A stretch of DNA of 64,000 nucleotides from Haladaptatus pallidirubidus (GTDB lineage Archaea > Halobacteriota > Halobacteria > Halobacteriales > Haladaptataceae). Position 1 is the stretch's first letter. Every line of letters starts with the position of its first letter. Made by a program: the position numbers and the translations under genes. The notes below the pieces were generated by a model, which had not been told where the DNA came from, did no database searches, and was given only the letters and a program-made list of their open reading frames with translations. The stretch lies in contig NZ_CP085301.1 of the NCBI RefSeq assembly GCF_020700235.1, positions 2,108,001-2,172,000 on the forward strand, written 5' to 3'. This document shows positions 28,151-37,328 of the stretch, piece after piece.

Positions 28151-28254
28151 TCACGATTACCGAGGAGAAGGATACAGTCTACCTCATTAGTAGTCCCAGT
28201 GAAATCACGAAGGTACGCACATGGCTCATCTCGCATGAAGTCAAAGTAGTCTAA
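28060..28254 (+). pseudogene. VNG_1110C-like gene with nonsense codon
   Basis: The frame from GTG at 28060 encodes VVFEFGKVLNITAPKKEMGD, an in-frame TAA at 28126-28128, then HLEHNFLITITEEKDTVYLI and PSEITKVRTWLISHEVKVV. The second half is nearly the same protein as the intact 57881-58090 gene. Family members are ~65-aa haloarchaeal proteins of unknown function. Confidence 0.65.
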
Positions 28255-28414
28255 ACCAAGTTAGAGGATCCCATCGGTGTCTCCATCTGTCGCCACTTAC
28301 TTTGTTTAAGTAGTTCTCGCGACAAGGAGTAGATACGAGGAAGATTTTCGCGGGCTGCTGTATTCTGTATGGGTGTATTTTATCACTCGTGTTCCGAGCT
28401 TTGAGCCTGTTTTA

Positions 28415-28433
28415 GTTAGTAGATTATACTAAT
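28415..28433. promoter_or_regulatory. Palindrome TTAGTA-N5-TACTAA
   Basis: GTTAGTA (28415-28421), five bases, TACTAAT (28427-28433). Second member of the palindrome family; inside duplicated block 1. The equivalent site in block 2 (near 58255) has lost symmetry. Confidence 0.4.
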
Positions 28434-28497
28434 TTGCATATTTCCAGTTCTATCCGCCAGGCGACTATCATTGACGTTTTGCTCGGTAGGGTCTCCT

Positions 28498-28701
28498 ATG
28501 GCCTGTGAGACACCCCAGTTCAATATGCTTCACAGGGAGCGTGCCAACATATTAGAGCACACCGATACACAAAAATGCAAGAGCAGTGTCAGAATGCAAT
28601 ACAGTGAACACTATCCAATTGAATCGGTTTGCAATCCATCGGTCGGACTGAAACCTACAACTCGACACAAAGGCCACTCGATCGTACACACAATCTGCTA
28701 G
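28498..28701 (+). pseudogene. Remnant of small gene (MARETP family)
   Basis: Begins MACETPQFNMLHRERANILE, matching the frameshifted gene at 58336. After HTDTQ the sequence diverges from that copy, so the 3' part was lost and the frame to 28701 is probably accidental. Function unknown. Confidence 0.4.
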
Positions 28702-28739
28702 ACCAGATCTTCTATTGAAACAGAGGCCAACGATTAACT

Positions 28740-29033
28740 ATGCGAATACGAGAAGCAGCCTCGTCAGATAGCGAGGCCATTCGGAACGTTCACTTCGACT
28801 CCATCACTGAACTCGGACTGGACGGATACACCCCAGAACAAGTCCATGCGTGGGCTCAGGGGTGCAAATCAGCAGACTACTCCACAGCCATCGAGTCGAA
28901 TAAGTCATATTCCGTTGTGGCTGAAGAGGATTTTGACGCTGTCGGATTTGGATCCGTGAGCTTCGATGCTCCTGAAGAGTATGAAGCAAGGGTTGACGCT
29001 GAATCGTGTTGTGTTTTATCATTTTCAACATGA
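28740..29033 (+). pseudogene. Truncated GNAT acetyltransferase
   Basis: The first ~85 residues are a clear GNAT N-terminus (MRIREAASSDSEAIRNVHFD, YSVVAEEDFDAVGFGSVSFD). The acetyl-CoA loop (QxxGxG/A) and the C-terminal half are missing. After VDAE the reading frame ends in unrelated CCVLSFST and AT-rich DNA. The usual length is about 150-165 aa, so it is probably inactive. Confidence 0.7.
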
Positions 29034-29398
29034 TACTTTCATTATTTAAGTCATTTGTGAAATGCCGATATTGGCTCGATCCATTCTTTGATTCCCAGTT
29101 TCAGATATTATTAGAAAATTGTGCCTGATCTGGTTAGATATTTGAATATTATTAGGAGATGGCAAAGTTGAACTTTTATTTTCCATCTGTTGTTGGTCTC
29201 AACTCTACTTTGTCAACATTAAATCTTTTCTATCAATTATATAAACATAGCTTTTAAAAGTACATTTCTAATTGTTCTTTTGGGTACAGTCGAAGGTAGT
29301 AGAATCTCGTGTGTGCTCCAGGCAATCAAGATGTAGGCGCTGATTATATCGTATCAACTGGCTCATACCAAAGGTATTGTCCGTCGCTACAAGCTTTG
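29034..29398. other. AT-rich intergenic region
   Basis: Nothing recognised; the sequence after the GNAT break point is very AT-rich. May include the DUF7503 promoter. Confidence 0.25.
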
Positions 29399-29530
29399 AT
29401 GAGTGAGAAAACACCCCAATCATACCTGGCAGAGAATCCCCGAATGATCGGCGTCTTGTTCATGATCCTTATCCTTTTGGGAGAAGTGGGAGCTGTTTCA
29501 GCGGGTGGAGTGGCAATATACGGGCCGTGA
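29399..29530 (+). CDS. DUF7503 membrane microprotein
   Basis: 43 aa from the ATG at 29399. MSEKTPQSYLAENPRMIGVL followed by a single hydrophobic helix (FMILILLGEVGAVSAG) is the signature of the haloarchaeal DUF7503 family. The longer frame from 29309 is not family-like. It converges on the CHAT protease gene 110 bp away. Role unknown. Confidence 0.65.
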   Translation: MSEKTPQSYLAENPRMIGVLFMILILLGEVGAVSAGGVAIYGP

Positions 29531-29639
29531 TAAACTACTGAACAGGGTTTGAGAATTATGTGGTGCTGTATCTCTTCCCTGCTAGCGCCTTCCCCTCGGT
29601 CGGAGCTGGCTGCGGAATTGACTTAGCGGCTCAACTCCG

Positions 29640-31694
29640 CTAAAAGGGATCATTCCAGACGAGGTTGCCGTCTTTTCTCACTGGTACTTGATGCCAGCGG
29701 GGGTATTGCTGTATCATCTCAGTCGTCAAACGAAACGTTCGGAGTGATCCTGGCGTGAGGAAATACTGATCGTTCGGTTCGACGTACGGATAGACCATCG
29801 TCCCGATTTTGCCCTCTCGTGAAGGATACGAATGGAGTAGTACATCGATCGGTTCGTCAGTAGTTTCGATCTCACAAAGCATCGGGACTCCTTGCTCAAC
29901 CTGTACTACGTCTGCACTTCCATCACCGATTATGAGATAATGACCGCCGGCGATACTCTCACCCTGAGTGATTGCAAGGGCTGCTCGGAGTGGGAATCCC
30001 AAATTGAGTAACCGTGCGACATTGTATCCGATGTGCGCGGCACCATCATTTACAACTTCACTAAATGTTACAATCCCTCCGACAGCACCTGCCTCGATAA
30101 GTGCGGTTCCCTGGTCGTACGATTGACACGCGTTGAGCAAGAAGATCGGAATCGAGACCTCCGCCAATGTCTCGGCATCAAGCCATCCATCCTGACACCG
30201 GAATCCGTCCTCGTCGATATGCCCGATATAATGGAGGAAATCGACATCAGATTCGAGAACGAGGCGCAAACCAGACGTTGAAAGATTCTCATAGGTAGTC
30301 GCGGTGAGATCAAGACTTTCACGAGATTGATACACCTCTGCTACGTTTTCGTTTGCTCCCATCTCAGGTTCATTACAAACGACTGCAATCTCGATGGCAT
30401 CCGTTGTTGGTTCTTGCTCTAGTTTGTTTTCGAATGCCTTCGGTATCGCCTTTGTTGCGTTTAACGGGATCCCATCTGCGAACCACGCTTGTTCGAGTGA
30501 GTTACTGGCTTCCAAGCGGATAAACGACTGATCCTGGATTGAGTCTCCCCTTGTTTCGAAAAACGATTCTAAAACGAACGATGGGATGCTGTCGGCCGAA
30601 ACGGGCGACCCGCGTGCAATTCGGATGAATCCGAGATCATGAAGAACGAATGGAATCGCGGAAACTCGGCTAGGAGTTGGAGAAAGATGGGCAGTGAGTG
30701 GCCATCGTGGCAGGAAGGGTTGAACTCTCTCAAACGGGATTGACAAATAGGCTGGAAGTTGCTCGGCAATCGGCATGTCATACAGTCTCTCGAAATCCAA
30801 CTTCAGATCAACTTGCTCACGTTCGTACAAATCTATCTGATAGTATCCAGTAGTTCGTGTGAGACAGTCAAGGAAAAAAACTTGTTTAAGGAGCTTTTCG
30901 ATCTCCTGCTCAAATGGAAGATCGATGAGGAGACGTTCGAAGCTCTCTGTAACAAGACGAGGTTCATCGCCCGGAACGATTTTGGCTCCGAGATAGTACG
31001 CCAGCGGCGCGGCAACGTATACGTTCTCCAACGATGGTGGTAATTCGAGTTGAATACCGGTTTCTGGCCGGGATAATTCATCAGGGATGTGTAGTTTGTC
31101 ACCATATTCGATCATTGGAGGATGACCTCTGAGCGTTGGATACGATCGCTCACAAGTCGTGGTTTTCAACGCCGACGAGAGTGCGGATAGTGCTGCCATC
31201 ATATTCTCCGGATCTTCTGTTGTGGTGATTGTCGTGGATGGATGGCGATGATACGAGCGAGCGCCGATATATACTGTAGGGGACTCAAATCCAAAGACGA
31301 CGTCATTGATGTCTGCTGTTATTGAGAGTGGCCCGTCGACTTGAAGATAGACTTTGATCGGTGCGTTTAGCTCGATGGAGTATGTACCTGGACCAAGCTC
31401 TTCATCAACAGCAGAACCCACTTCGAGAAGAGCGTTACCAGTTGTATCGCGGACGAAAACATCAGCCCGGTTATCAAGGGTCAACTTATTCGTTGAAATT
31501 CGGATCGCCTGGTCAACAGGGAAGTAAAACCGAGTTTCATCAGCAGATATTGGAGTGACTGACGTCGATGTATCGAGATCGTATCGTCGATTTTCGATGG
31601 TATCGATGATCGTCAATCCGGATTCAGCACGTGGCCTAAAATCAATCACTGTAGTGGACTCTCTTTGGTTATCCTTTGTGGAAGGGTTACTCAA
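29640..31694 (-). CDS. CHAT-domain (caspase-like) cysteine protease
   Basis: 684 aa. The C-terminal ~250 residues form a CHAT domain: the catalytic His lies in FLHYIGHIDEDG (His492) and the catalytic Cys in IFLLNACQSYDQG (Cys523), followed by GAVGGIVTFSEVVND and the helix ALAITQGESIAGGHYLIIGD. The first ~400 residues are beta-rich and mixed with no named domain, probably sensing or partner binding. CHAT peptidases act in separase-like cleavage, in TPR-CHAT/gasdermin type defence and in other triggered proteolysis. No TPR, gasdermin or CRISPR partner is seen nearby, so the trigger is unknown. Confidence 0.85.
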   Translation of the reverse strand: MSNPSTKDNQRESTTVIDFRPRAESGLTIIDTIENRRYDLDTSTSVTPISADETRFYFPVDQAIRISTNKLTLDNRADVFVRDTTGNALLEVGSAVDEELGPGTYSIELNAPIKVYLQVDGPLSITADINDVVFGFESPTVYIGARSYHRHPSTTITTTEDPENMMAALSALSSALKTTTCERSYPTLRGHPPMIEYGDKLHIPDELSRPETGIQLELPPSLENVYVAAPLAYYLGAKIVPGDEPRLVTESFERLLIDLPFEQEIEKLLKQVFFLDCLTRTTGYYQIDLYEREQVDLKLDFERLYDMPIAEQLPAYLSIPFERVQPFLPRWPLTAHLSPTPSRVSAIPFVLHDLGFIRIARGSPVSADSIPSFVLESFFETRGDSIQDQSFIRLEASNSLEQAWFADGIPLNATKAIPKAFENKLEQEPTTDAIEIAVVCNEPEMGANENVAEVYQSRESLDLTATTYENLSTSGLRLVLESDVDFLHYIGHIDEDGFRCQDGWLDAETLAEVSIPIFLLNACQSYDQGTALIEAGAVGGIVTFSEVVNDGAAHIGYNVARLLNLGFPLRAALAITQGESIAGGHYLIIGDGSADVVQVEQGVPMLCEIETTDEPIDVLLHSYPSREGKIGTMVYPYVEPNDQYFLTPGSLRTFRLTTEMIQQYPRWHQVPVRKDGNLVWNDPF

Positions 31695-32137
31695 ATGTAT
31701 ACCACACTATGGGCAAAAGTCTATCGTGAATACTGGATTATAATCGCGAGCTCCAGTGACCGGCTGTGACGCTTCGCGGTTGCTAATACATGAATGTAGG
31801 ACCGTTGCTTGGACAAGCCATGGGTCGCGTGTGAGCAGAACGGAGAGTAGCACAGAGTGAGAAATGGATCGGGAGCAAAGGCGCCAGACCTACGTTGGAG
31901 CCCATTCAGGATATCAGAGGCAACCGCGCTACAACTGGGTCTTTGTGAGGTTTTGTAAATGCTTTGTGCTACTGTTCGAAAATAAGACGGTCAGATAGAC
32001 AACCACAGGGGGATCTTCACTAGCCGATGAGAAAGTCCACGAATACATATCGTTCACCATGCCAAAAGAGAATGTTTCTACGGAAAGTACACCCTAAATT
32101 GGCTAACTGAGGTACTCATTGTGACTATTATACATAA
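31695..32137. other. Intergenic region, no gene seen
   Basis: Neither strand shows a supported gene. It should contain the CHAT gene promoter at its left end. Confidence 0.3.
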
Positions 32138-32188
32138 CTTCACCACATAACAAGCCGTGGATTCAGCGTAGCACGTTCCACCACCCCA
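32138..32188 (+). repeat. Cassette-leader repeat (weak copy)
   Basis: CACATAACAAGCCGTGGATT and the following GTTCCACCACCCCACCC resemble 10170-10230 and 11823-11880. Here, as at 11.8 kb, it stands just upstream of a SWIM-gene 5' end. Confidence 0.35.
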
Positions 32189-32274
32189 CCCACATGTTCT
32201 CCGCTAATCGGAAACCCACGTCGGATGCTAAACCACCCGATGCTGACTTTTCATCTGCGAGGCTCGAATGACCG

Positions 32275-32658
32275 AATGAACACAACCATCCGCAGCCCCT
32301 GAAGCTGCCGAGACGGCACAGCAACGCGCACAGGCCGAACAGTTCTCCTCCGACCTAAGGCCCCTAGAATGGTCGAGGTCACCAATGAGAGCCACGAGAA
32401 GCCCACAGACCACCAGTACATAGTCTCCACCGACGATGTGACTGAAAAACTGATGGCCTGTACGTGTCCACATCACGTCCACCGCAACGCCTACTGCAAA
32501 CACATGGCCGCCGTCGAAACCGCGACTGACGACGGGTCGCTTGAGGCGTTCCCTTTGGAGGAGACGATGCCCAACCAGAAGACTGTAACTGCGATGGCCT
32601 CGACGGCTTCCACTGCTGGCCGTACGTGCAAACGGGACAGAAGGAACTGCCGAACTAA
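32275..32658 (+). pseudogene. SWIM zinc-finger gene, frameshifted (copy H)
   Basis: The 5' end encodes the family start with indels (the AETAQQRAQAEQFSSD region). The middle is open from 32369 (VEVTNESHEKPTDHQYIVST) with an intact finger ACTCPHHVHRNAYCKHMAAV and tail ATDDGSLEAFPLEE. One base later the frame shifts to a tail continuing DCNCDGLDGFHCWPYVQTG up to a stop at 32658. Repairing about two indels would restore a ~128-aa protein. Confidence 0.65.
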
Positions 32659-32688
32659 CCATCTACTTCGGACTATTATTTCGATTCG

Positions 32689-33171
32689 TCACCGGGAGCG
32701 TCGCTGGTAGTTCCATGTCGCCACACAGAACGCAATACCACCGAGGAGCCACCATGGACCCCATAAAAATGTCTGCCAATGAGCCGTTGTCCACGCTGCA
32801 GGAGCGGGAAGACCAATGAGACCATTCTCGGTGAGTGCCCCGTGAATGATGAAATCGCTTCCATGGACGACCAGCAGTACGCTCACACCCCATGCAGTAA
32901 CAAGCACCAGCCGGCGGGGAAGCAACTGACCCCATGACTGAACGAGTGCAAGTGCGAGTACACCACCACCAAGTTTCAGAATGCCAGTAAGCCAAAGGAT
33001 TGTAATGAACCAGGGTTCACCCGCGAGTTCCTGACCGAGTGAGACAGTGTCGACTCCGGCCGTGCCACCGAATGCCCAGTAGAAACTCACCGCAGCAAAC
33101 ACAATCATCCACGCGCTAGCTATATATCCAGCATAGGTCGATGGAACACCGTTACCAAGTGGTTTCTCCAT
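32689..33171 (-). CDS. DUF3995 membrane protein
   Basis: 160 aa with four to five membrane segments (IASAWMIVFAAVSFYWAFGG, WLTGILKLGGGVLALALVQS, VLVTAWGVSVLLVVHGSDFI). The DUF3995 pattern with FYWAFGG and a WGPWWLLGG end is visible. Plasma membrane; function unknown. It lies 51 bp downstream of the SRPBCC gene on the same strand and is probably co-transcribed. Confidence 0.78.
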   Translation of the reverse strand: MEKPLGNGVPSTYAGYIASAWMIVFAAVSFYWAFGGTAGVDTVSLGQELAGEPWFITILWLTGILKLGGGVLALALVQSWGQLLPRRLVLVTAWGVSVLLVVHGSDFIIHGALTENGLIGLPAPAAWTTAHWQTFLWGPWWLLGGIAFCVATWNYQRRSR

Positions 33172-33222
33172 ATCTCTAAATTTTCAGGGATAGCTTGCAC
33201 GAAATATCTGTCTATTTTAGCG

Positions 33223-33690
33223 TTACGGCGTCGAATCGTGGTCGGTGGAAGCGTGTTTCTCTGCGCGCTCAGCAAGCGCACGGTTCATCTCCTCATAGGC
33301 TCGCCAGGAATTATCGTCAGTGACCAGGGGAGCGAGTATTCCCGAGCGGCGTTCATGGTTAATGAAACGGGTGCAATCGTCGTCGAGTGGTTCAAGGTGG
33401 AACGTGTGTCGTCCTTCAAATATCCACGAGAAGTACAAAGAGCCGACCCATCGGAGCGTACGCCTTGGTTCGATATCAGTGACGGTGACTGTCATAGTTA
33501 CCATTCTGCTCGATGATTCCGTACCCTGGACGTGAATCTCGATGGTTGCCTGTTCCTTGAGGTCACCACTCGCCTCCGTAATGTGCGGGTTCCATTCCTG
33601 ATATGAATCGAGGTTGGTAAGAATCTTCCAGACAGTTGCTGGTGATGCATCGATTTCGATCTCAGTACGTATTGTCTTTGTGTATGTCAT
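33223..33690 (-). CDS. SRPBCC (START-like) family protein
   Basis: 155 aa from the ATG at 33690 (MTYTKTIRTEIEIDASPATV); an in-frame ATG at 33726 adds an unlikely extension. The START/Bet v1-like signatures IDASPATVWKILTNLDSYQE and FHLEPLDDDCTRFINHE are present. Such proteins bind hydrophobic ligands in a deep cavity. It lies between a glycine-zipper microprotein and a DUF3995 membrane protein on the same strand, suggesting a membrane or lipid related unit. Confidence 0.85.
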   Translation of the reverse strand: MTYTKTIRTEIEIDASPATVWKILTNLDSYQEWNPHITEASGDLKEQATIEIHVQGTESSSRMVTMTVTVTDIEPRRTLRWVGSLYFSWIFEGRHTFHLEPLDDDCTRFINHERRSGILAPLVTDDNSWRAYEEMNRALAERAEKHASTDHDSTP

Positions 33691-33765
33691 ATATATCTTC
33701 AATGAGGCCGACGACCCATGCTGCATACCATAGGTGGAATTGCCACCACCAGTGTAATGTTGTTT

Positions 33766-33930
33766 TCAGCGCCAAGCTGATCCCATTGCAATTCCTAGAA
33801 CCAGCCCAACTGCGATCCCCATTGGTATGTTATCCATCGCAACTCCGATGCCGGCTCCGAGCGCGATCCCAACTGCAATCCCAGTTCCCATCTTCTTCTC
33901 TGATCTGTTTTCATCTTGATCTGAAGACAT
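33766..33930 (-). CDS. Glycine-zipper membrane microprotein
   Basis: 54 aa. MSSDQDENRSEKKMGTGIAV followed by two Gly/Ala/Val-rich helices (GIALGAGIGVAMDNIPMGIA, VGLVLGIAMGSAWR) with GxxxG spacing. The charged start and two small-residue helices fit a glycine-zipper protein that oligomerises in the membrane. It is the first gene of a likely three-gene group with SRPBCC and DUF3995. Confidence 0.6.
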   Translation of the reverse strand: MSSDQDENRSEKKMGTGIAVGIALGAGIGVAMDNIPMGIAVGLVLGIAMGSAWR

Positions 33931-33995
33931 AGGGCTTCAATTTGTCATACCACCTAATAAACAGGCCGTATCCACCGACCAGAGAGTGTGCTCAA

Positions 33996-34152
33996 ACGCG
34001 TGAGTAACTGAAACGATAGCGAGGACAAAACCATCTGCGGCCCGTGACGCTGACGAGACGGCACAGCAACACGCACAGATGGCAGACGATACAACGTCGG
34101 AGAATTGTGACTGTGACGATCTTAATGATTTCCCGTGTGGGAGCGTGTGAAA
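33996..34152 (+). pseudogene. SWIM cassette fragment, ends fused (copy I)
   Basis: The 5' part (TKPSAARDADETAQQHAQMA) runs straight into the family tail (CDCDDLNDFPCGSV), so the finger has been deleted between them. Confidence 0.5.
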
Positions 34153-34224
34153 ATGAGCTGTAAAGACTGCATAATCTAATTCCATTTCAATAGCTTCGTT
34201 TCGGATCAGTGAGGGATTAGATTC

Positions 34225-35364
34225 CTACAGCAAGCGGTCAGCTATAATATTTTTCTGTATCTCGCTTGTTCCTTCGTATATTTTCGTGATACGAGCGTCG
34301 CGGTAGTACCGTTCGACTGGATGATCAGAGACGAACCCAGCACCACCGTGTACTTGGATCGCCTCGTCGGCGACATCAACGGCGTGTTCGGAAGCGAAGA
34401 GTTTCGCCATGCTGGCAAAGCGAGCGGCGATGTCATCATCACCATTCTCAACCTGGGAGGCGGCGCAATACGTTAACGATCGTGCTGCCTCAACATTGGT
34501 TGCCATCTCAGCAAGCTTGTGCTGGATAGCCTGAAACTCACCAATGGGCTGATTAAACTGCTCACGTTCACCAGCGTAGTCCAATGCGGCATCAAGGGCT
34601 GCTTGAGCGGCTCCGACTGCCTGAGATGCGACGCGGGTGCGACCGTGTGAGAAAAAATCCATTAACTGGTAGAACCCTTTATCCACCTCTCCAATGACAT
34701 TCTCCTCAGAGACCCGAACATCGTTGAGGATAACCTCTGCGAGGTCAGAGGCACGGATACCGAGTTTATTATCTATCTTCTCGGTAGAGAATCCGTCAAG
34801 ATCTGTCGGTATCAGGAAAGCGGTGATACCACGATGGCCCTTGTCTGGGGAGGTTTTAGCCATCACAAGACCGACATCGGCCACGGTTCCGTTCGTGATC
34901 CACATTTTGTTACCGTTGAGCACATAACTGTCGCCGTCGGTCTCGGCGACCGTCTCGATACCAGCAACATTCGATCCATGTGCTGGTTCGGAGATAGCGG
35001 AGTACGAGACTGCTTCGCCAGCTGCTATTTTCGGCAACCATTCTTCCTTCATCCACTCATCGCCGTACTTAATGATCATGTTCGTCCCAAACCCGGCGCT
35101 CCCGACAGCACTTCCAATCCCTGGGTCAGCTCGCCAAAGCTGTTCGGTCACGAGCACTGCCGATAGAAGTCCCATCCCTGCACCACCGTACTTGATTGGG
35201 ATATGCGGGGCGACAAAGTCGTACTTCGCTGCCTTCTTGCGGATTGCTTCAGGGTAACTTCCCTTCTCGTCATGTTCTTTTGCGACTGGGGCGATTTCGT
35301 TCTCGCCGAACTCACGAACGGCTTGTTGGATGGCACGATGTTCATCAGATAGCTGATACGCCAT
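34225..35364 (-). CDS. Acyl-CoA dehydrogenase
   Basis: 379 aa, the typical length. It has FAD/substrate segments (SYSAISEPAHGSNVAGIETV, LNGNKMWITNGTVADVGLVM) and the conserved helix VHGGAGFVSDHPVERYYRDA. The catalytic glutamate is Glu364 in KIYEGTSEIQ. It oxidises acyl-CoA to enoyl-CoA in the first step of beta-oxidation or branched/aromatic acid breakdown, passing electrons to ETF. It lies 115 bp downstream of the acyl-CoA ligase on the same strand; together with the TRAP transporter this suggests uptake, activation and oxidation of one organic acid. Confidence 0.92.
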   Translation of the reverse strand: MAYQLSDEHRAIQQAVREFGENEIAPVAKEHDEKGSYPEAIRKKAAKYDFVAPHIPIKYGGAGMGLLSAVLVTEQLWRADPGIGSAVGSAGFGTNMIIKYGDEWMKEEWLPKIAAGEAVSYSAISEPAHGSNVAGIETVAETDGDSYVLNGNKMWITNGTVADVGLVMAKTSPDKGHRGITAFLIPTDLDGFSTEKIDNKLGIRASDLAEVILNDVRVSEENVIGEVDKGFYQLMDFFSHGRTRVASQAVGAAQAALDAALDYAGEREQFNQPIGEFQAIQHKLAEMATNVEAARSLTYCAASQVENGDDDIAARFASMAKLFASEHAVDVADEAIQVHGGAGFVSDHPVERYYRDARITKIYEGTSEIQKNIIADRLL

Positions 35365-35479
35365 ATCAATAAGATCGAATTCCGTTGTAAAGTAAATTCT
35401 GATACATTAGAAACAAGACATCTGCGATCAATCCTTGGCGATCAACGGTAGCGAGGATCGTCGGCACGATGGACGCCGT

Positions 35480-37048
35480 TTACTCCTTCTGTCGGAGAGC
35501 GTACTTCTGAACCTTGCCGGTTGTGGTCCGTGTCAGTTCCTCACAGAACTCTAGGATGCGTGGGTGTTTATATTCGGCCAAGTTGGCGAGAACGTACTCG
35601 CGGATCTCGTTTTTGGTCACGTCGATACCTGGTTCATACCCTGGTGCTGGGACAATGAGTGCTTTGACTGTCTCACCACGGCGGTCGTCCTCTATACCGA
35701 TCACTGCCGCGTCAGCGACTGCCTCATGTTCATAGAGAACCTCCTCTACTTCGCGGGGGTAGACATTGTAGCCGCCAGAGATAATCAGGTGCTTCTCACG
35801 GTCGACAATGTAGAAGTAGTTGTCCTTATCCCAGTAGCCGAGATCCCCCGTATGGAACCAGTGCTTTCCGTCTGCTTCAGTAAATACTTGGTCGTTCGCT
35901 TCGGGCAACTCGTAGTATCCAGCCATCACGTTTGGCCCGGAGACAACCAGTTCGCCAACCACATCGTCAAGTGCGACCACATCCTCGTCAACCGGCCCTT
36001 CCGCGACACGTGGAAGTTCCTCAAATTGTTTGTTAACAATCTTGGCGTCAACCGTCTCGATCGGCTGGCCGATGCTACCCTTCCGGCGGGCATCTGGTTG
36101 GTTTGCATGAGTGACCGGGCTGGTCTCGGTCAAACCATAGCCCTCGAACAACTCAGCACCAAACAGGTTCTCGAACCGCTCGAGAACCTCAAGCGGGAGG
36201 CTGGAACCACCAGAGTTGACGAACCGTAGTGACGAGAGGTCAACGTCATCGGCGTTGGGCTGGTTGATCATGTCATTGAACATCGCTGGGACACCATACA
36301 TAACGGTAATGCGGTTGGTCTCAATGCAATCGAAAACCACCTGGGGATCCCACTCGGCAACTGGGTAGTACGTCGCACCTGTGAACACGGCAGCGTTCAT
36401 GACAGCGGACATTCCGTAGATGTGGAACAGGGGAAGCGTTCCAATCAGCCGGTCATTTGTGCTGATAGGTGGATCAAGTAATGTCATATTCGACCGTGTA
36501 TTAGATGTAAGATTATAGTGGGATAGGAGAACCCCTTTTGGAGCTCCTGTGGTTCCCGACGTATAGGGCTGGACAGCGATATCGTCGTCTTTCCGTTCAA
36601 CGACCTCTTTCGTCTCGTCGGCCAAGAACGACTCGAAGTCTGTCCCATTGTTGACCATTTTCCCAACGGTAACAACCGTTTCAACGTCAGTATCTGGCTG
36701 AATTTCAGTAACCGCCTCAACGTTCCCGGAGAGCGTCACGACGACTTTCGCGCCGCTGTCGGCGAGGAGATGACGAATCTCCTGTACCTTGTACTGAGGG
36801 TTCATCGGAACGACGATGCTCCCGTTGCGGAGCGCGCCATAGAACGCGGTCACAAATTGCGGCAGATTCGGAAGATAGACCGCAATCCGGTCATCTTCAC
36901 CAATCCCCTGGTTAGAAAGGGCAGCCGCAAACCGCCCAGTTCGATTCCAGAGGGTTCCATACGTGAACTCAGTACCGTCGAACGAGATGGCCACCGAGTC
37001 AGCTGTAGATTCAACTGTTTCTGCAAATGTTGTGACAATGTTTGTCAT
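35480..37048 (-). CDS. AMP-binding acyl-CoA ligase
   Basis: 522 aa from the ATG at 37048 (MTNIVTTFAE); the frame extends to 37195 but the extra N-terminus is not family-like. The ATP/AMP P-loop YTSGTTGAPKG is at residues 162-172, with GYGLTETSPVTH, the hinge WFHTGDLGYWDKDNYFYIVD and the C-terminal lysine in LTRTTTGKVQKYALRQ. It activates a carboxylic acid to acyl-CoA via acyl-AMP; the chain type cannot be told. It probably forms an operon with the acyl-CoA dehydrogenase downstream. Confidence 0.92.
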   Translation of the reverse strand: MTNIVTTFAETVESTADSVAISFDGTEFTYGTLWNRTGRFAAALSNQGIGEDDRIAVYLPNLPQFVTAFYGALRNGSIVVPMNPQYKVQEIRHLLADSGAKVVVTLSGNVEAVTEIQPDTDVETVVTVGKMVNNGTDFESFLADETKEVVERKDDDIAVQPYTSGTTGAPKGVLLSHYNLTSNTRSNMTLLDPPISTNDRLIGTLPLFHIYGMSAVMNAAVFTGATYYPVAEWDPQVVFDCIETNRITVMYGVPAMFNDMINQPNADDVDLSSLRFVNSGGSSLPLEVLERFENLFGAELFEGYGLTETSPVTHANQPDARRKGSIGQPIETVDAKIVNKQFEELPRVAEGPVDEDVVALDDVVGELVVSGPNVMAGYYELPEANDQVFTEADGKHWFHTGDLGYWDKDNYFYIVDREKHLIISGGYNVYPREVEEVLYEHEAVADAAVIGIEDDRRGETVKALIVPAPGYEPGIDVTKNEIREYVLANLAEYKHPRILEFCEELTRTTTGKVQKYALRQKE

Positions 37049-37328
37049 GGCAGTATCGAATAGTCTCGGCCTCAGAAGAAAAATTCCCCGATTATTCAAA
37101 CAGAATTGCACAGTTGGTTTTCCAGCGGAGTCGGCAATCAGCCGATGCAAGGTCAACGAGAATTTCCAACGAACAAATTCATACTCGTTAACCATCTAAC
37201 ATAATGATTGGTTGCTTCGATTTTACGGTGAGAGTGGATCGTTACCGAATAGGCCGTCGTTTTGTTATAAACCGATTTAATACAAACGAAATTTAATAAT
37301 AGAAAATGTTTAGTTGGTGAACAAATAC

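Larger units (their letters stand above)
28050..28565 (+). repeat. Duplicated block, copy 1 (partner 57890-58400)
   Basis: Shares gene order and sequence with 57890-58400. It contains a VNG_1110C-like gene, then a non-coding stretch with nearly identical strings (AGATTTTCGCGGGCTGCTGT, TATTTTATCAC, GCTTTGAGCCTGTT), then the small gene starting CTCCTATGGC. A short piece (TACGAGGAAGRTTTTCRCGG) also follows the SprT remnant near 53707. Confidence 0.7.

Noticed and set aside
28740..29033. GNAT frame as a functional acetyltransferase
   Set aside because: The acetyl-CoA binding half is missing, so it is listed as truncated rather than as an active enzyme.
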